Shown in pieces: positions 63,769-64,000 of a stretch of 64,000 nucleotides of DNA; positions within the stretch are counted from its first letter, which is position 1; the number at the start of each line of letters is the position of its first letter. The notes beneath the pieces are model-generated. The model did no database searches. It had not been told where the DNA came from and saw only the letters and a program-made list of their open reading frames with translations. This DNA is from Martelella endophytica (lineage in GTDB: Bacteria; Pseudomonadota; Alphaproteobacteria; Rhizobiales; Rhizobiaceae). The position numbers and the translations under genes were made by a program. Where the stretch lies: assembly GCF_000960975.1 (NCBI RefSeq), contig NZ_CP010803.1, forward strand, positions 3,148,273 through 3,212,272, written 5' to 3'.

Positions 63769-64000
63769 TAACCGTCCTCCTGATGCAACAAAATGGTCAA
63801 ACCCAACGCCGCCGCTACTATCACTGGAATCCAGGCTGCCAAGAGGGGCGACAGGACACCGCTGCTACCAAACGCTTTTACAAGCACGCTCGTCACATAA
63901 AGCAGAAAGCCGGAGAGGATTCCACCCAAAATAACGATGGGAGATTGTGCGAAGCGTGAAAATTTTAGACAGACCGTGGCTGCGATCAGGGTCATGGCCA
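63768..64000 (-). CDS. lptG: LPS export ABC transporter permease LptG, 5' truncated by window edge
   Basis: The frame is open to the window edge and only the last part is present (about 76 residues): membrane segments IVILGGILSGFLLYVTSVLVKAFG and PLLAAWIPVIVAAALGLTILL followed by LHQEDG. This matches the C-terminus of LptG/YjgQ, the permease partner of LptF and LptB2. Its stop overlaps the lptD GTG, giving tight coupling of LPS export genes. The start lies beyond the window. Confidence 0.9.
   Translation of the reverse strand, partial: AMTLIAATVCLKFSRFAQSPIVILGGILSGFLLYVTSVLVKAFGSSGVLSPLLAAWIPVIVAAALGLTILLHQEDG

Overview
The window is one continuous stretch of alphaproteobacterial chromosome, almost certainly from Rhizobiaceae (order Hyphomicrobiales). 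The basis is gene order: rpoZ-rsh, lepB-rnc-era-recO, rpsF-rpsR-DUF2232-rplI-dnaB-alr-radA-cvpA-purF, fabD-fabG-acpP-fabF-mltG-yicC-gmk and lptG-lptD-PPIase-pdxA-rsmA are typical rhizobial arrangements, base composition is GC-rich, and rhizobial intergenic palindromes (RIME-like) are present. The genus cannot be fixed from the sequence alone. There is no IS element, prophage, CRISPR array, rRNA or tRNA that I can support. Most of the window is housekeeping DNA with a few accessory inserts.

Layout. 1-2.5 kb: 3' part of pflB and complete pflA (anaerobic pyruvate cleavage), unusual for rhizobia. 2.5-8.2 kb: HxlR regulator divergent from an SDR, soluble lytic transglycosylase, dapA, smpB, a NYN-domain protein. 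8.4-15.9 kb: rpoZ, the single RelA/SpoT homologue, a 57-residue small protein behind a candidate EcfG general-stress promoter, DUF2062, acpS, lepB, rnc, era, recO. 15.9-23.1 kb: mainly minus-strand genes (MOSC protein, MscS channel, a coupled phosphatase/HD/YgfZ cluster, small acidic protein, Nudix) plus the SRAP protein, then pssA and psd. 23.2-33 kb: Atm1-type ABC exporter, LysM membrane protein, LOG-family protein, RarD, citramalate synthase, two tandem GFA-family genes, a RIME-like block, cysS. 33-36.5 kb: very AT-rich leader and an outer-membrane beta-barrel gene, MFS transporter, DUF1349 protein, SDR. 36.6-45.9 kb: purF, cvpA, radA, alr, dnaB, rplI, DUF2232, rpsR, rpsF on the minus strand, with a second RIME-like block and a strong terminator. 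46.4-51.4 kb: poxB, a SRPBCC/ArsR pair, a Ca2+/Na+ antiporter and a Tas-like aldo/keto reductase. 51.6-58.4 kb: the fatty-acid synthesis cluster, mltG, yicC, gmk. 58.4-64 kb: rsmA, pdxA, SurA-like PPIase, lptD and the 3' end of lptG.

Functional links. PflBA makes acetyl-CoA and formate without oxygen and PoxB makes acetate with electrons going to quinone, so the window holds two pyruvate exits besides the usual dehydrogenase. Envelope functions recur: LPS export (LptG, LptD, SurA-like), peptidoglycan (Slt, MltG, Alr, DapA), phospholipids (Pss, Psd) and fatty acids (Fab genes). Translation and stress are linked by SmpB, RpoZ and Rsh. Nucleotide and DNA hygiene functions (HD 5'-nucleotidase type, Nudix, SRAP) sit close together.

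The most interesting non-coding signals are the AT-rich, helically phased repeat block before the outer-membrane protein gene, a hairpin leader in front of rpsF resembling an S6:S18 autoregulatory site, a perfect dyad spanning the ArsR start codon, the EcfG-like promoter before the small protein, and unusual hairpins in front of acpP and between lptD and its downstream gene. I found no convincing undescribed defence or mobile system.
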